DNA of 64,000 nucleotides, from contig JAHBVF010000021.1 in the NCBI GenBank assembly GCA_019637685.1, positions 1 through 64,000 of the forward strand, read 5' to 3'. The notes beneath the pieces were generated by a model. The model saw only the letters and a list, made by a program, of their open reading frames with translations, was not told where the DNA came from and searched no databases. Shown here in pieces: positions 1-7,594 of this stretch. Position 1 is the stretch's first letter; each line of letters starts with the position of its first letter. The position numbers and the translations under genes were made by a program. The DNA comes from Caldilineaceae bacterium. Lineage in GTDB: Bacteria > Chloroflexota > Anaerolineae > Caldilineales > Caldilineaceae.

Positions 1-28
1 TTAGCTTGCGGCAACCAGCGCAAGCTAA
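1..28. terminator. Perfect 10-bp hairpin at the window edge
   Basis: Bases 1-10 and 19-28 are exact reverse complements around an 8-nt loop. No T-tract follows, and the hairpin lies 27 bp before the first gene. It may end the gene to the left or protect the mRNA 5' end; which of these applies cannot be told from this window. Confidence 0.35.
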
Positions 29-55
29 CAGCTTGCATTACAAAAAGGAAAACCA

Positions 56-1015
56 ATGCCCAAAGCAATCTTCTTCACCAATCTCGTCCCGGAACTGGCT
101 GGGCAGATCGTCGCGCCCGCGCCCGCGGGCTGGGATGTACAGGTCCACTCGGCCAAACTGCCGGTGGCAGAAAAAGCCAATCTGATCGCCGACGCCGACT
201 TTCTGATTCTCTTTCCCAGCCTGCTGGAGTTGGAAGTGCTGAACGCGGCTCGCAATCTGAAACTGATCCAACTGGTCAGCGCGGGCTTTGACCAGATGCC
301 CATGGACGCCATCGCTGCCAGAGGAATTCCTGTGGCCAACAACGGTGGAACCAACAGCATCGACGTGGCCGAGCATACCCTCGCCCTGATGCTGGGCGTC
401 TATCGGCTGATGCCCCAGATGGACCGCAATGTGCGCAACGACGGCTGGAAGGCCATCGACAGCGGCCTGCGCACCTTCACCATCCACGGCAAAACTGTCG
501 GCATTATCGGTCTGGGCCACATCGGGCGGCAGGTGGCTCAACGGCTGGCCCCCTTCGGCGCGGAGATGATCTACTACGATCCCTTCCCGGCCAAACCGGA
601 AGTGGAAGAGGCGCTGGGTGTGGAGCGCTGTACACTGGACGATCTCCTGCGCCGGGCAGATATTGTCACCCTGCACGTGCCGCTCAACGATCAGACCCGC
701 CACATCATCGACGCCCGCGCCCTCTCCCTGATGAAGCCGACGGCGGTCGTAATCAACACCTGTCGGGGGCCAGTGATTGACGAACCCGCGCTCACCGCAG
801 CGCTGCGAGAGGGGCGCATCCGGGCCGCGGGGCTGGATGTGCTCGATAAAGAGCCGCCCACAGCGGACAACCCGATTCTGCAATTGGAAAATGTGCTTTT
901 CTCCCCCCACAGCGCGGGCGTCACCTACGACACCTGGCAGCGGCGGGGCGCGTTCATTTTTGAGAATTTGCAGCGGGTGGAAAGTGGGGAGAAGCCGTTG
1001 GCGGTGATTGGTTGA
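56..1015 (+). CDS. D-2-hydroxyacid dehydrogenase (NAD-dependent)
   Basis: A 319-residue cytoplasmic oxidoreductase of the D-isomer-specific 2-hydroxyacid dehydrogenase family, which interconverts 2-keto acids and D-2-hydroxy acids. The NAD-binding Rossmann motif GLGHIG is at residues 152-157. The family catalytic Arg, Glu and His can be placed at R237 (NTCRGP), E266 (DKEPP) and H285 (SPHSAG). Length is normal for the family. The ATG follows an AAGGAAA Shine-Dalgarno. The gene is monocistronic, with a strong hairpin after the stop. Substrate (glyoxylate, hydroxypyruvate, phosphoglycerate or other) cannot be decided from sequence. Confidence 0.92.
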   Translation: MPKAIFFTNLVPELAGQIVAPAPAGWDVQVHSAKLPVAEKANLIADADFLILFPSLLELEVLNAARNLKLIQLVSAGFDQMPMDAIAARGIPVANNGGTNSIDVAEHTLALMLGVYRLMPQMDRNVRNDGWKAIDSGLRTFTIHGKTVGIIGLGHIGRQVAQRLAPFGAEMIYYDPFPAKPEVEEALGVERCTLDDLLRRADIVTLHVPLNDQTRHIIDARALSLMKPTAVVINTCRGPVIDEPALTAALREGRIRAAGLDVLDKEPPTADNPILQLENVLFSPHSAGVTYDTWQRRGAFIFENLQRVESGEKPLAVIG

Positions 1016-1041
1016 GAGTTCGGCCCTGTAGAGTTTGCGAA

Positions 1042-1083
1042 ACGTGAAGCGTGAGAAAGGTCGAGCGATCTCACGCTTCACGT
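1042..1083 (+). terminator. Stem-loop terminator after the hydroxyacid dehydrogenase
   Basis: Bases 1042-1055 and 1070-1083 form a perfect 14-bp stem with a 14-nt loop, starting 27 bp after the stop codon. No strong T-run follows, so it may act as a transcript-stabilising or partly Rho-dependent end. Confidence 0.6.
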
Positions 1084-1139
1084 CCCCCTTGGATTCAGTC
1101 AAAGCAGATTTGTCGGTGTCACCTGCCCTTGTCCTAGGG

Positions 1140-1183
1140 TAACTGCTCAGGTGCGACGCACCCAAAGCCTGAGTAGTTACGTC
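1140..1183. repeat. Dispersed palindromic repeat (CTCAGG / GGTGCGAYGCACY family), copy 1
   Basis: Arms 1140-1151 and 1168-1179 pair with one mismatch. The core GGTGCGACGCACC and the CCTGAG-TAGTTACGT edge recur at about 44584-44665 and 63538-63625, so this is a dispersed element rather than a gene-specific site. Confidence 0.5.
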
Positions 1184-1202
1184 CCAGGTTGTTTTCCCCG
1201 TG

Positions 1203-1211
1203 TGGTATAAT
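1203..1211 (+). promoter_or_regulatory. Extended -10 promoter for the HNH gene pair
   Basis: TGGTATAAT is a TGn extended -10 element with a perfect TATAAT at 1206-1211. No good -35 is visible at 17 nt, as is usual for extended -10 promoters. It lies 53 bp before the first start codon. Confidence 0.55.
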
Positions 1212-1264
1212 TATTGCGTAGTTCGCGTAAGCCTACGCCCGATCAGTCGCGCTGGAGGGAACAA

Positions 1265-1720
1265 ATGGCCCCGTCGCCCCAAACCATCCAAATTGAGCTG
1301 GCCGAACCAGTCTATCGCCGGTTGCAGCGAGCATCCGAGCTGACGTATCGTCCGATTGATGAGATTCTGTCCAGTGCCTTGACTGTTGCGCTGGGACTAC
1401 CGCCTGATCTGCCAGCAGAGAGTCAGGCAGAATTGGCGGCGATGGGAATGCTCAGCGACGCTGGGCTGTGGGCGGCCAGCGAATCTACCCTTTCGCCAGC
1501 GCAACAGCGGCGTTTGCGTCAACTCAACCACGCGGCAGGAGAACGCAAGCTGTCGTCGAGCGAAGAGCGAGAACAGGCGCAATTGCTTGAACTCTATCAG
1601 CGTTCTGTCCTGCAACGGGCACAGGCCCTCGCCCTCCTTGCCTATCGCGGCTACGACCTCCCGGAACGTGCCGATCTGCCTGACCAGCCTGACGTTGACG
1701 ACGATGGCCTCGACTCCTAA
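1265..1720 (+). CDS. Small protein of unknown function, partner of the HNH endonuclease
   Basis: A 151-residue soluble protein, mostly helical in appearance. The N-terminal part (about residues 5-50: IELAEPVYRRLQRASEL, then DEILSSAL) resembles antitoxin-like or ribbon-helix-helix-like leaders seen before PIN or HNH genes, but no firm family assignment is possible. The rest is rich in Gln, Arg and Leu, and the C-terminus is acidic (DQPDVDDDGLDS). ATG at 1265 is chosen because GGAGGG sits 5 nt upstream. Its end overlaps the HNH gene by 17 bp, so the two are translationally coupled. Confidence 0.7.
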   Translation: MAPSPQTIQIELAEPVYRRLQRASELTYRPIDEILSSALTVALGLPPDLPAESQAELAAMGMLSDAGLWAASESTLSPAQQRRLRQLNHAAGERKLSSSEEREQAQLLELYQRSVLQRAQALALLAYRGYDLPERADLPDQPDVDDDGLDS

Positions 1721-2123
1721 AACGCTGGCTCAACAGGTACGCGACCGGGCTGGCCATCGTTGTGAGTATTGCCGAACATCCGAGTGGCCGAGCGGTCAGC
1801 GCCACGAGATCGACCACATCTCTCCCCGTTCATTAGGCGGCGCAACCCATCTCGACAATCTTTGTCTTGCCTGCGCCACCTGCAACGGCTTTAAGAGCGA
1901 CCAAACCCACGTCCTTGACCCGGACTCCGGTGAACCCATTCCCCTGTACAATCCCCGCGTGGACAAATGGGGTGAACACTTTGCCTGGGACCCGGAGGGT
2001 ACCCGGCTGGAAGGGTTGACGCCCTGTGGACGAGGCACTGTTGCACTCCTGCGCATGAATTCCCCATTGATTTTGTCGGCGCGTGCGGTATGGGTGGCGG
2101 TGCGACGCCATCCGCCCGAATAG
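1704..2123 (+). CDS. HNH endonuclease
   Basis: A 139-residue HNH nuclease. Two zinc-binding CxxC pairs are visible, CEYC at residues 20-23 and CATC further on, framing HEIDHI (residues 34-39) and the N...K tail NGFKSD: a complete metal-dependent HNH fold of about 60 residues. The C-terminal half (LYNPR, WGEHF, G.T..GR.T...L.MN) matches the common small-HNH tail. The start overlaps the upstream gene by 17 bp. The pair could be a selfish or defence unit, or housekeeping; the target is unknown. Confidence 0.88.
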   Translation: MASTPKTLAQQVRDRAGHRCEYCRTSEWPSGQRHEIDHISPRSLGGATHLDNLCLACATCNGFKSDQTHVLDPDSGEPIPLYNPRVDKWGEHFAWDPEGTRLEGLTPCGRGTVALLRMNSPLILSARAVWVAVRRHPPE

Positions 2124-2186
2124 GCCACAAATAGAGCTTGACGAGTGGGCCGCCATAGCGCCTGCCAGAGTCCAATGGAGCAGTCG

Positions 2187-3200
2187 ATGTCCATCATCGA
2201 AGCCCACAACCTGACAAAGACGTTCCGCACACTGAAACGCCAGCCCGGTTTCGTCGGCACGATTCGCACGCTTTTCTCGAATGAGTACGAGGAAGTGCGC
2301 GCGGTGGAGGATGTCTCCTTTGCCATCGAGCCGGGGGAACTGGTGGGCTATATCGGCCCCAACGGCGCGGGCAAATCCACGACGCTGAAAATGCTGACAG
2401 GCATTCTCTATCCCAGTGCGGGGACGGCGCTGGTGGACGGGCTGATCCCCTACGAGCAGCGCCAGGCCAATAGCAAGAAGATCGGCGTCCTCTTCGGCCA
2501 ACGCAGCCAACTGCTGTGGGACATCCCGCCCAGAGACAGCTTTGAACTGATGCGCAAGATGTACGCGGTCCCTCCGGCACGCTACGCGGAGAATCTGACC
2601 TATTTCACCGAACTGTTGGAACTGGGGCCGCTGCTGGACCGGCCCGTGCGCCAGCTCAGTCTGGGCCAGCGAATGCGCTGCGAACTGGTGGCCTCCCTGC
2701 TCCACGACCCCAAGATCCTCTATCTGGACGAGCCGACGATCGGGCTGGATGTGGTGGCGAAGGAACGGGTGCGGGAGTTCATCCGCAGCGTCAACAGCCA
2801 ACGGGGCACGACGGTCGTCCTGACCACCCACGACATCGGCGACATCGAGCAGTTGTGCCGTCGGGTACTGATTATCGACAAAGGCCGACTGCTCTACGAC
2901 GGCAGCCTGACTGCCATCAAACAGCGTTACGGGCGGCTGCGTCGGGTGCGCTTTTCCGTGGCCGCGGCCACCCCATTGGACGGTCTGGACGGCGTGCTCT
3001 CTGCCCTGGGGCCGGATGTGACACTGGCTGACGGCGAGGACGCGGGCCATTTTGCGGTCAGCTTTGATCCCCATTCCGTGCCTGCCTCTGCCGTGACAAA
3101 GCTGATTGTCAACCGCCTGGATGTGACCGATCTGGCCGTGGAAGAGGCGGATTTGGAGGGGATCATCCGGGCCATCTACCGGCGGGAGGAGGGGCAATGA
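2187..3200 (+). CDS. ABC-2 type exporter, ATP-binding protein
   Basis: A 337-residue ATPase subunit with Walker A GPNGAGKST (in YIGPNGAGKSTTLK), signature LSLGQRMR, Walker B ILYLDEPTIGLD and a switch His (TTHDIGD). A C-terminal extension of about 100 residues resembles the ATPases that pair with DUF990-type permeases. ATG 2187 is preferred over 2175 because GGAG lies 6 nt before it. The stop overlaps the next start (ATGA), so the three genes form one operon for an exporter. The exported substrate is not evident. Confidence 0.92.
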   Translation: MSIIEAHNLTKTFRTLKRQPGFVGTIRTLFSNEYEEVRAVEDVSFAIEPGELVGYIGPNGAGKSTTLKMLTGILYPSAGTALVDGLIPYEQRQANSKKIGVLFGQRSQLLWDIPPRDSFELMRKMYAVPPARYAENLTYFTELLELGPLLDRPVRQLSLGQRMRCELVASLLHDPKILYLDEPTIGLDVVAKERVREFIRSVNSQRGTTVVLTTHDIGDIEQLCRRVLIIDKGRLLYDGSLTAIKQRYGRLRRVRFSVAAATPLDGLDGVLSALGPDVTLADGEDAGHFAVSFDPHSVPASAVTKLIVNRLDVTDLAVEEADLEGIIRAIYRREEGQ

Positions 3201-4033
3201 CCGCTTCGGCTTCTGTGCTGGCCCAGGCACGGGAAGGTGCGGTGCGCCATACAGGGGTGATTCAGGCAGCGGTCAAAGGCGAACTGGCCTACCGCTTCGA
3301 GTTTATCACCGGCATTGTGGGCACGCTGCTGACGACAGTAATGCTCTACTATCTGTGGACAGCCATCTACCGCAGTTCCCTGTCCATGGAGATGGCCTAT
3401 ACGGATTTGATCACATATGTGGTGCTGGGCCAGGCGTTCAGCTTTGCCCGCCCCGGCCAACGGCGGATGATGATGCGCATTGCCAGTGGGATTCGTAATG
3501 GCAATGTGGCCCTGGACTTGCTGCGGCCCACCGACTTTCAACTGCTGCGGCTCTCCGAAACCTTTGGCAGTTTTCTGATGGAGACGGCCTTTGTCTCTCT
3601 GCCCGCCTATGCCCTGGCTCTGCTCGTCTTTGGCATCAATCCACCCGCCTCAGCAGAGGCCGCGCTGGGCTTTGCGGTCAGTCTGCTGGCCGCGTTTTTG
3701 CTGGCCTTTTCCCTGGACTTTGTGATCGGCGTGCTGGCCTTCTGGACCTTCAGCGTATGGGGGCTGGGCTATGCCAAAATCGCGCTGATCGACATTCTGG
3801 CGGGCACACTCATCCCCCTTTCCCTCTTCCCGGACTGGCTGCAACGGGTGGCGCTGGCCTTGCCTTTCCAGGGCATCGCCTACACCCCGCTGTCGATTTA
3901 TGTGGGTACGCTGACCGGCCCGGCCATCTGGTCGGCCATCGGCGTGCAGTTGGCCTGGGCCATCGGGCTGGCTCTGCTCACCCGGCTGCTCTGGCTGAAG
4001 GCGCGCCGCCGCCTGATTGTGCAGGGAGGCTGA
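3197..4033 (+). CDS. ABC-2 family permease (first subunit)
   Basis: A 278-residue integral membrane protein with about six hydrophobic segments, starting with an amphipathic N-terminus (GVIQAAVKGELAYRFEFI) typical of the ABC-2/DUF990 family. It overlaps the ATPase stop by 4 bp and is followed by a second, diverged permease, so the transporter is probably a heterodimeric channel with one ATPase type. Confidence 0.88.
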   Translation: MTASASVLAQAREGAVRHTGVIQAAVKGELAYRFEFITGIVGTLLTTVMLYYLWTAIYRSSLSMEMAYTDLITYVVLGQAFSFARPGQRRMMMRIASGIRNGNVALDLLRPTDFQLLRLSETFGSFLMETAFVSLPAYALALLVFGINPPASAEAALGFAVSLLAAFLLAFSLDFVIGVLAFWTFSVWGLGYAKIALIDILAGTLIPLSLFPDWLQRVALALPFQGIAYTPLSIYVGTLTGPAIWSAIGVQLAWAIGLALLTRLLWLKARRRLIVQGG

Positions 4034-4034
4034 G

Positions 4035-4826
4035 ATGCGCTACTACGCCGATCTCTACCTGACCTACTGGCAGTTGCTGTTCAAGGCGATGAGCCAATAC
4101 CGGGCCGATTTTCTGCTGGGAATGGTCACATCCCTGCTCCACGCGGGGTCCTATCTGGTCTTCATTGCTGTGGTCTTCGCCCGCATCCCCCAACTGGACG
4201 GCTGGCGTTACAGCGAAATGCTGCTCATCTACGGGCTGACCGTCACCAGCCTCAGCCTGCGGGATGTCATTCTTGATGTCCCCCACCGGGTGAGCTGGTA
4301 TGTGCAGAGCGGCGGGCTGGATATGCTGCTGGTGCGCCCGGCCAACGCACTCTTTCTGATGTCCGGCGAGGCTGGTATCAACGTCAATTCCATCGGGCGC
4401 ACGGTGATTGGGATCGCCGCGCTGGTGATGGCCCTGGGCGATCCGTCCCTGCCCGTGGCCTGGTGGTGGACGCTCTATCTTCCGCTGGTGACTGTGACCG
4501 GCACACTGATGGTTTTCGGTCTCTTTCTGATGCTGGCCTGTCTGAGCTTCTGGTTTACGAATGTCAGTTCGGCCCTGACGACCGTCTCCTGGACGGCTAT
4601 CTTCGGCCAGTTCCCGGTGACGATCTACACCCTGCCTCTGCGTTTTGTCTTTTCGTGGATCATCCCCTTTGCCATGATCGGCTTCTATCCCGCGGCCTTT
4701 CTGCTCCGGGGAGAGGAGTACCGCGTCTACGGGCTGATCGCGCCGCTGATGGGCATCGGTTTTTTGGCCCTGGCTCTCTGGGTATGGAGTCGGGCCATCC
4801 GCCGCTATCAAAGTACGGGATCGTGA
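4035..4826 (+). CDS. ABC-2 family permease (second subunit)
   Basis: A 263-residue membrane protein with about six hydrophobic segments, homologous in layout to the previous gene (N-terminus YWQLLFKAMSQYRADFLLG). ATG 4035 lies directly after the previous stop and is preceded by GGGAGG at 4024-4029, which decides against an earlier in-frame start. It is the last gene of the exporter operon. Confidence 0.88.
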   Translation: MRYYADLYLTYWQLLFKAMSQYRADFLLGMVTSLLHAGSYLVFIAVVFARIPQLDGWRYSEMLLIYGLTVTSLSLRDVILDVPHRVSWYVQSGGLDMLLVRPANALFLMSGEAGINVNSIGRTVIGIAALVMALGDPSLPVAWWWTLYLPLVTVTGTLMVFGLFLMLACLSFWFTNVSSALTTVSWTAIFGQFPVTIYTLPLRFVFSWIIPFAMIGFYPAAFLLRGEEYRVYGLIAPLMGIGFLALALWVWSRAIRRYQSTGS

Positions 4827-4847
4827 AGCGGGTCTGTCCTGAAAATA

Positions 4848-4917
4848 GCCACGGATGAACACTGATAAACACGGATGGGCCGGAATTCACGCGGATAATT
4901 CTGTGTCCGTCTGTGCT
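4848..4917. repeat. Dispersed 'cacggatgaacactgataaacacgg' type repeat, copy 1
   Basis: An A/C/G-rich run of CACGGAT, ACACTGATAAACACGGAT and CGCGGAT motifs. Related runs occur near 23280-23425, 25684-25975, 42786-42893, 52625-52690, 58000-58075, 58330-58375 and 63455-63515, always between genes. Non-coding. Confidence 0.6.
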
Positions 4918-4922
4918 ACAAT
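4914..4922 (+). promoter_or_regulatory. Extended -10 promoter of the dioxygenase gene
   Basis: TGCTACAAT is a TGn extended -10 (TACAAT at 4917-4922), 67 bp before the start codon at 4990. No clear -35 hexamer is present. Confidence 0.4.
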
Positions 4923-4989
4923 CTGAGGGATCTGATATTCATTCCATTCTTGTCCTTTCCCCGGCTGCAAAGAATCCACAGGAGACAAA

Positions 4990-5823
4990 ATGTTCAACCA
5001 ATCGGAACTCGACCACTACAACGAACACGGCTATGTGATGATCGACAACGCCCTGGACGAATTCGGCCTGGGCCGCGTCCAGACTGCCTATGAGCACATT
5101 CAAAGCCTCACCGAGCCGGCCTGGCGGCGTTCGCTGGTTGAGGGCAATTACAAAGGCGGCTATGGCAACGGCCCGGACGCCCACACAATGGACAGCATCT
5201 ATCAGTACGACAATCTGTGGCTGGACATCGCGGCCAATCCCCGCATTCTGCCCCTGCTCAAAGAGATCGTCGGGATCGACGTGCAGACGATGGAAATGGT
5301 CGCCCACTGTCATCACGCGGGCACAGAAGCCCACACGGGCTGGCACCGGGACTGGCCCGCCTGGACCCATCCCCAGTACACGCTGAAGGCCAAAGTCTTC
5401 TACTTTCTGGACGATCAGGCGCCGGATATGGGCTGCTTCACACTGGTTCCCGGAACCCACAAGCTGGACGACGGCCCGCCCCGGGGCCAGTACGTCCACG
5501 AAACCCTGGAAGATATGCCCGGCCTGAAAAGGATTGTGGGCAAAGCGGGCAGCGCGATTGTCTGGAATGTCCTCTGCTGGCACACAGGGCTTGCCAACAC
5601 CAGCCAGCGGGATCGGCGCATTGCCATCTACGGCTATATGCCCTTTTGGGTCAAAAAGTATGGCAGCGAACGCCCCCACCAGTCCATCATCGACTGGGCC
5701 GACACACCCCACAAACGCCAGTTGATGGGCATCCACGCGGTAGAAGGCCGGGCTTCCTGGGATCGCAAAGATGTGGATTATCTGCCGGAGCACCTGGAAC
5801 TGGTGAAGAGCAAGAAGTTCTGA
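4990..5823 (+). CDS. Phytanoyl-CoA dioxygenase (PhyH) family protein
   Basis: A 277-residue non-haem Fe(II)/2-oxoglutarate-dependent oxygenase. The facial triad is visible as H119-x-D121 (WHRDW) and H198 (CWHTGLAN), with a downstream Arg in RRIAIYGY as probable 2-oxoglutarate ligand. GCFTLVPGTHK is the typical PhyH signature. The ATG is preceded by AGGAGA. The gene is monocistronic, with a terminator hairpin shared with the convergent gene. Bacterial members hydroxylate diverse small molecules, so the substrate is unknown. Confidence 0.88.
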   Translation: MFNQSELDHYNEHGYVMIDNALDEFGLGRVQTAYEHIQSLTEPAWRRSLVEGNYKGGYGNGPDAHTMDSIYQYDNLWLDIAANPRILPLLKEIVGIDVQTMEMVAHCHHAGTEAHTGWHRDWPAWTHPQYTLKAKVFYFLDDQAPDMGCFTLVPGTHKLDDGPPRGQYVHETLEDMPGLKRIVGKAGSAIVWNVLCWHTGLANTSQRDRRIAIYGYMPFWVKKYGSERPHQSIIDWADTPHKRQLMGIHAVEGRASWDRKDVDYLPEHLELVKSKKF

Positions 5824-6007
5824 ACGACACCCCTCCCGCCCGCAAGAACAGGCAACGGGATTTCTGCCCATACGCAAAAAGGGCGCGGCAGGTGTGTCAC
5901 CCCAGGCGGACGCTATGCTCGCCAGGCTTCTGTTGAAAATGGCCGGGCACTATCCGCCCGCAGCCAGTACATCCGCCTGGAAACGAACGACCCGCCTGAA
6001 GCGACAC

Positions 6008-6041
6008 GTGGGGCAGCACGCGGTAAGGAGTGCTGCCCCAC
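6008..6041. terminator. Bidirectional terminator between convergent genes
   Basis: A perfect 12-bp stem (6008-6019 with 6030-6041) with a 10-nt loop lies in the 288-bp gap between the convergent dioxygenase and oxidoreductase genes. The rest of the gap shows no gene. Confidence 0.6.
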
Positions 6042-6111
6042 AGGGGTAAACCCAGCGCGGAAAGGGGCCGGGAAGTGTGGTTTGATGGGTAGTCAGAGAC
6101 CTTCAGTCCCG

Positions 6112-7155
6112 TTACAACCGCACTTCCTGGCCTGTCTCCGCACTGCGCAGGAGTCCCTCCATCATTCGCTGCACCAGCCAGCCGTGGCGCAAAGGCGCAA
6201 TGCAGGGCGTGCCGTCCAGAATGCTGTCGATGAAGTGGCCGGCCACATTGTCCCAGGCCAGCAGATTGACGTTTTCGGGCAGCGCAACCGTTGTGTTCTC
6301 TTCCAGACTCCCGTTCATACGATAGATCGTCAAGGGGCGCAACTGCGCGCCCGCCTCTGTGCCAAAGAGTTCGATATTCAACTCTTCGGGCTGATGGCTG
6401 GCCCAGAAGCTCTCCACCTGCAATCCCGCGCCGTTGGCAAAACGGATAAAACCACCGCCGTAGTCGTCCGCGGCAAATTGGCTGTAATAGTCCGGTTCAG
6501 GCGGTGCGCCTTTGCCCCAGTAACCCTTGCCCGACGGCCCGAATTTGGCCCCGGCCACGCCCGTCACACTGACGGGTTCTGGCATGCCCAGCAGCCACCA
6601 GGCCGAGTCCAGCACGTGGACGCCCATATCCCGGAACGCGCCACCGCCCTTCAAAATGAAGCCCGGACTCCAGGCGGGGATGCCCTGGCGACGGATGCTG
6701 CGGGCGCGGGCATAGTAGATTTCGCCAAAATCCCCCCGCTGCCTCATCTGGCCCAAATGTTGTACACCCACACTGAAACGGGTGGAGAGGGACATCATAT
6801 TGACCAGACCGGTGGATTCGGCCAGTTCCACCAACTGTTTGGCCGCTCCTTCGCTGTCGGCCAGGGGTTTGGTGACGAGGACGTGCTTGCCATTGCGCAG
6901 GGCCTCCATAGCCACAGGCACGTGGAACTGATTGGGCGTGCCCACAAAAACTGCGTCGATTTCCTGGCTACGGCACATCGCTTTGTAATCGGTAAACATC
7001 TGCACAGGTTCGGGCAAATCCGCGGCAAACGCAACCATCCGATCCTCCAGCAGATCGCACAGGGCAACGACCCGGCCTCTGGGGTTGCGGGTGATGGCCA
7101 GGGCGTTGGCTTTGCCGATTCCCATTCCCACAATGGCGACACGAACTTTTTGCAT
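6112..7155 (-). CDS. Gfo/Idh/MocA family oxidoreductase
   Basis: A 347-residue NAD(P)-dependent oxidoreductase. The N-terminal Rossmann domain begins at residue 3 (VRVAIVGMGIGKANA), and the family sugar-binding lysine motif appears as VTKPLA (usually EKP). The C-terminal beta-sheet domain contains GVHVLDSAWWLLG and EELNIELFG. Such enzymes act on sugars, inositols or sugar acids. AGGAGGA precedes the start. It is divergent from the peptide ABC operon and could share control with it; the substrate is unknown. Confidence 0.9.
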   Translation of the reverse strand: MQKVRVAIVGMGIGKANALAITRNPRGRVVALCDLLEDRMVAFAADLPEPVQMFTDYKAMCRSQEIDAVFVGTPNQFHVPVAMEALRNGKHVLVTKPLADSEGAAKQLVELAESTGLVNMMSLSTRFSVGVQHLGQMRQRGDFGEIYYARARSIRRQGIPAWSPGFILKGGGAFRDMGVHVLDSAWWLLGMPEPVSVTGVAGAKFGPSGKGYWGKGAPPEPDYYSQFAADDYGGGFIRFANGAGLQVESFWASHQPEELNIELFGTEAGAQLRPLTIYRMNGSLEENTTVALPENVNLLAWDNVAGHFIDSILDGTPCIAPLRHGWLVQRMMEGLLRSAETGQEVRL

Positions 7156-7594
7156 GGCTTCCTCCTGAATTGATTAGCCGGTTGGGGCTGTTTTTTTTGA
7201 GTTTGACATACGATAAATCTCAGTTTATACTCTCGGCTAGCACTATACTACACTCCTCTGATTAACACATTTTCCACATTTGAAGCTCGCACAGGTCTGT
7301 TGGATCCTATTTGGCCTCAAGACCACAATGTAAGACTGGCAGTATATTTCAAGAGAATCTTGTTCCAGCCAAACAGCGTGCTACATTGCCGTTTTATCGA
7401 CAATTGACTTCCTGTCAGTGTATCGACGTTGATGGCTTTTAACGGTAAATCGAACCGATGCCAGTCAAAAAATATAAGGAGGTGACTTGCCCACGACGTA
7501 GGATGGAAAGCGCTTGTTCAGTCTGATTGCCCATTCCCCGGCAGCAGTGTGTGAACAACAAAACCCACGCAGTAACACCAATGGAGGTAAACAG
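7156..7594. other. 439-bp divergent intergenic region with a long leader
   Basis: No gene was found. It holds the ribosome site of the minus-strand oxidoreductase (7157-7163), a consensus plus-strand promoter (7203-7231), and about 360 bp of leader before the binding-protein gene. The leader contains a near-perfect Shine-Dalgarno (AAGGAGGTG around 7479) that is not followed by any sizeable frame. Confidence 0.6.
7203..7231 (+). promoter_or_regulatory. Consensus sigma-70 promoter of the peptide ABC operon
   Basis: TTGACA at 7203-7208 and TATACT at 7226-7231 are separated by exactly 17 bp. This is one of the best promoters in the window. It points to the binding-protein gene at 7595, predicting a 5' leader of roughly 355 nt. 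Confidence 0.65.

Noticed and set aside
38..1165. Long minus-strand frame opposite the hydroxyacid dehydrogenase
   Set aside because: It is antisense to a gene with clear catalytic motifs, has no ribosome site and biased composition. GC-rich DNA gives many such shadow frames here (also opposite the G6PDH, GH15 and oxidase genes).
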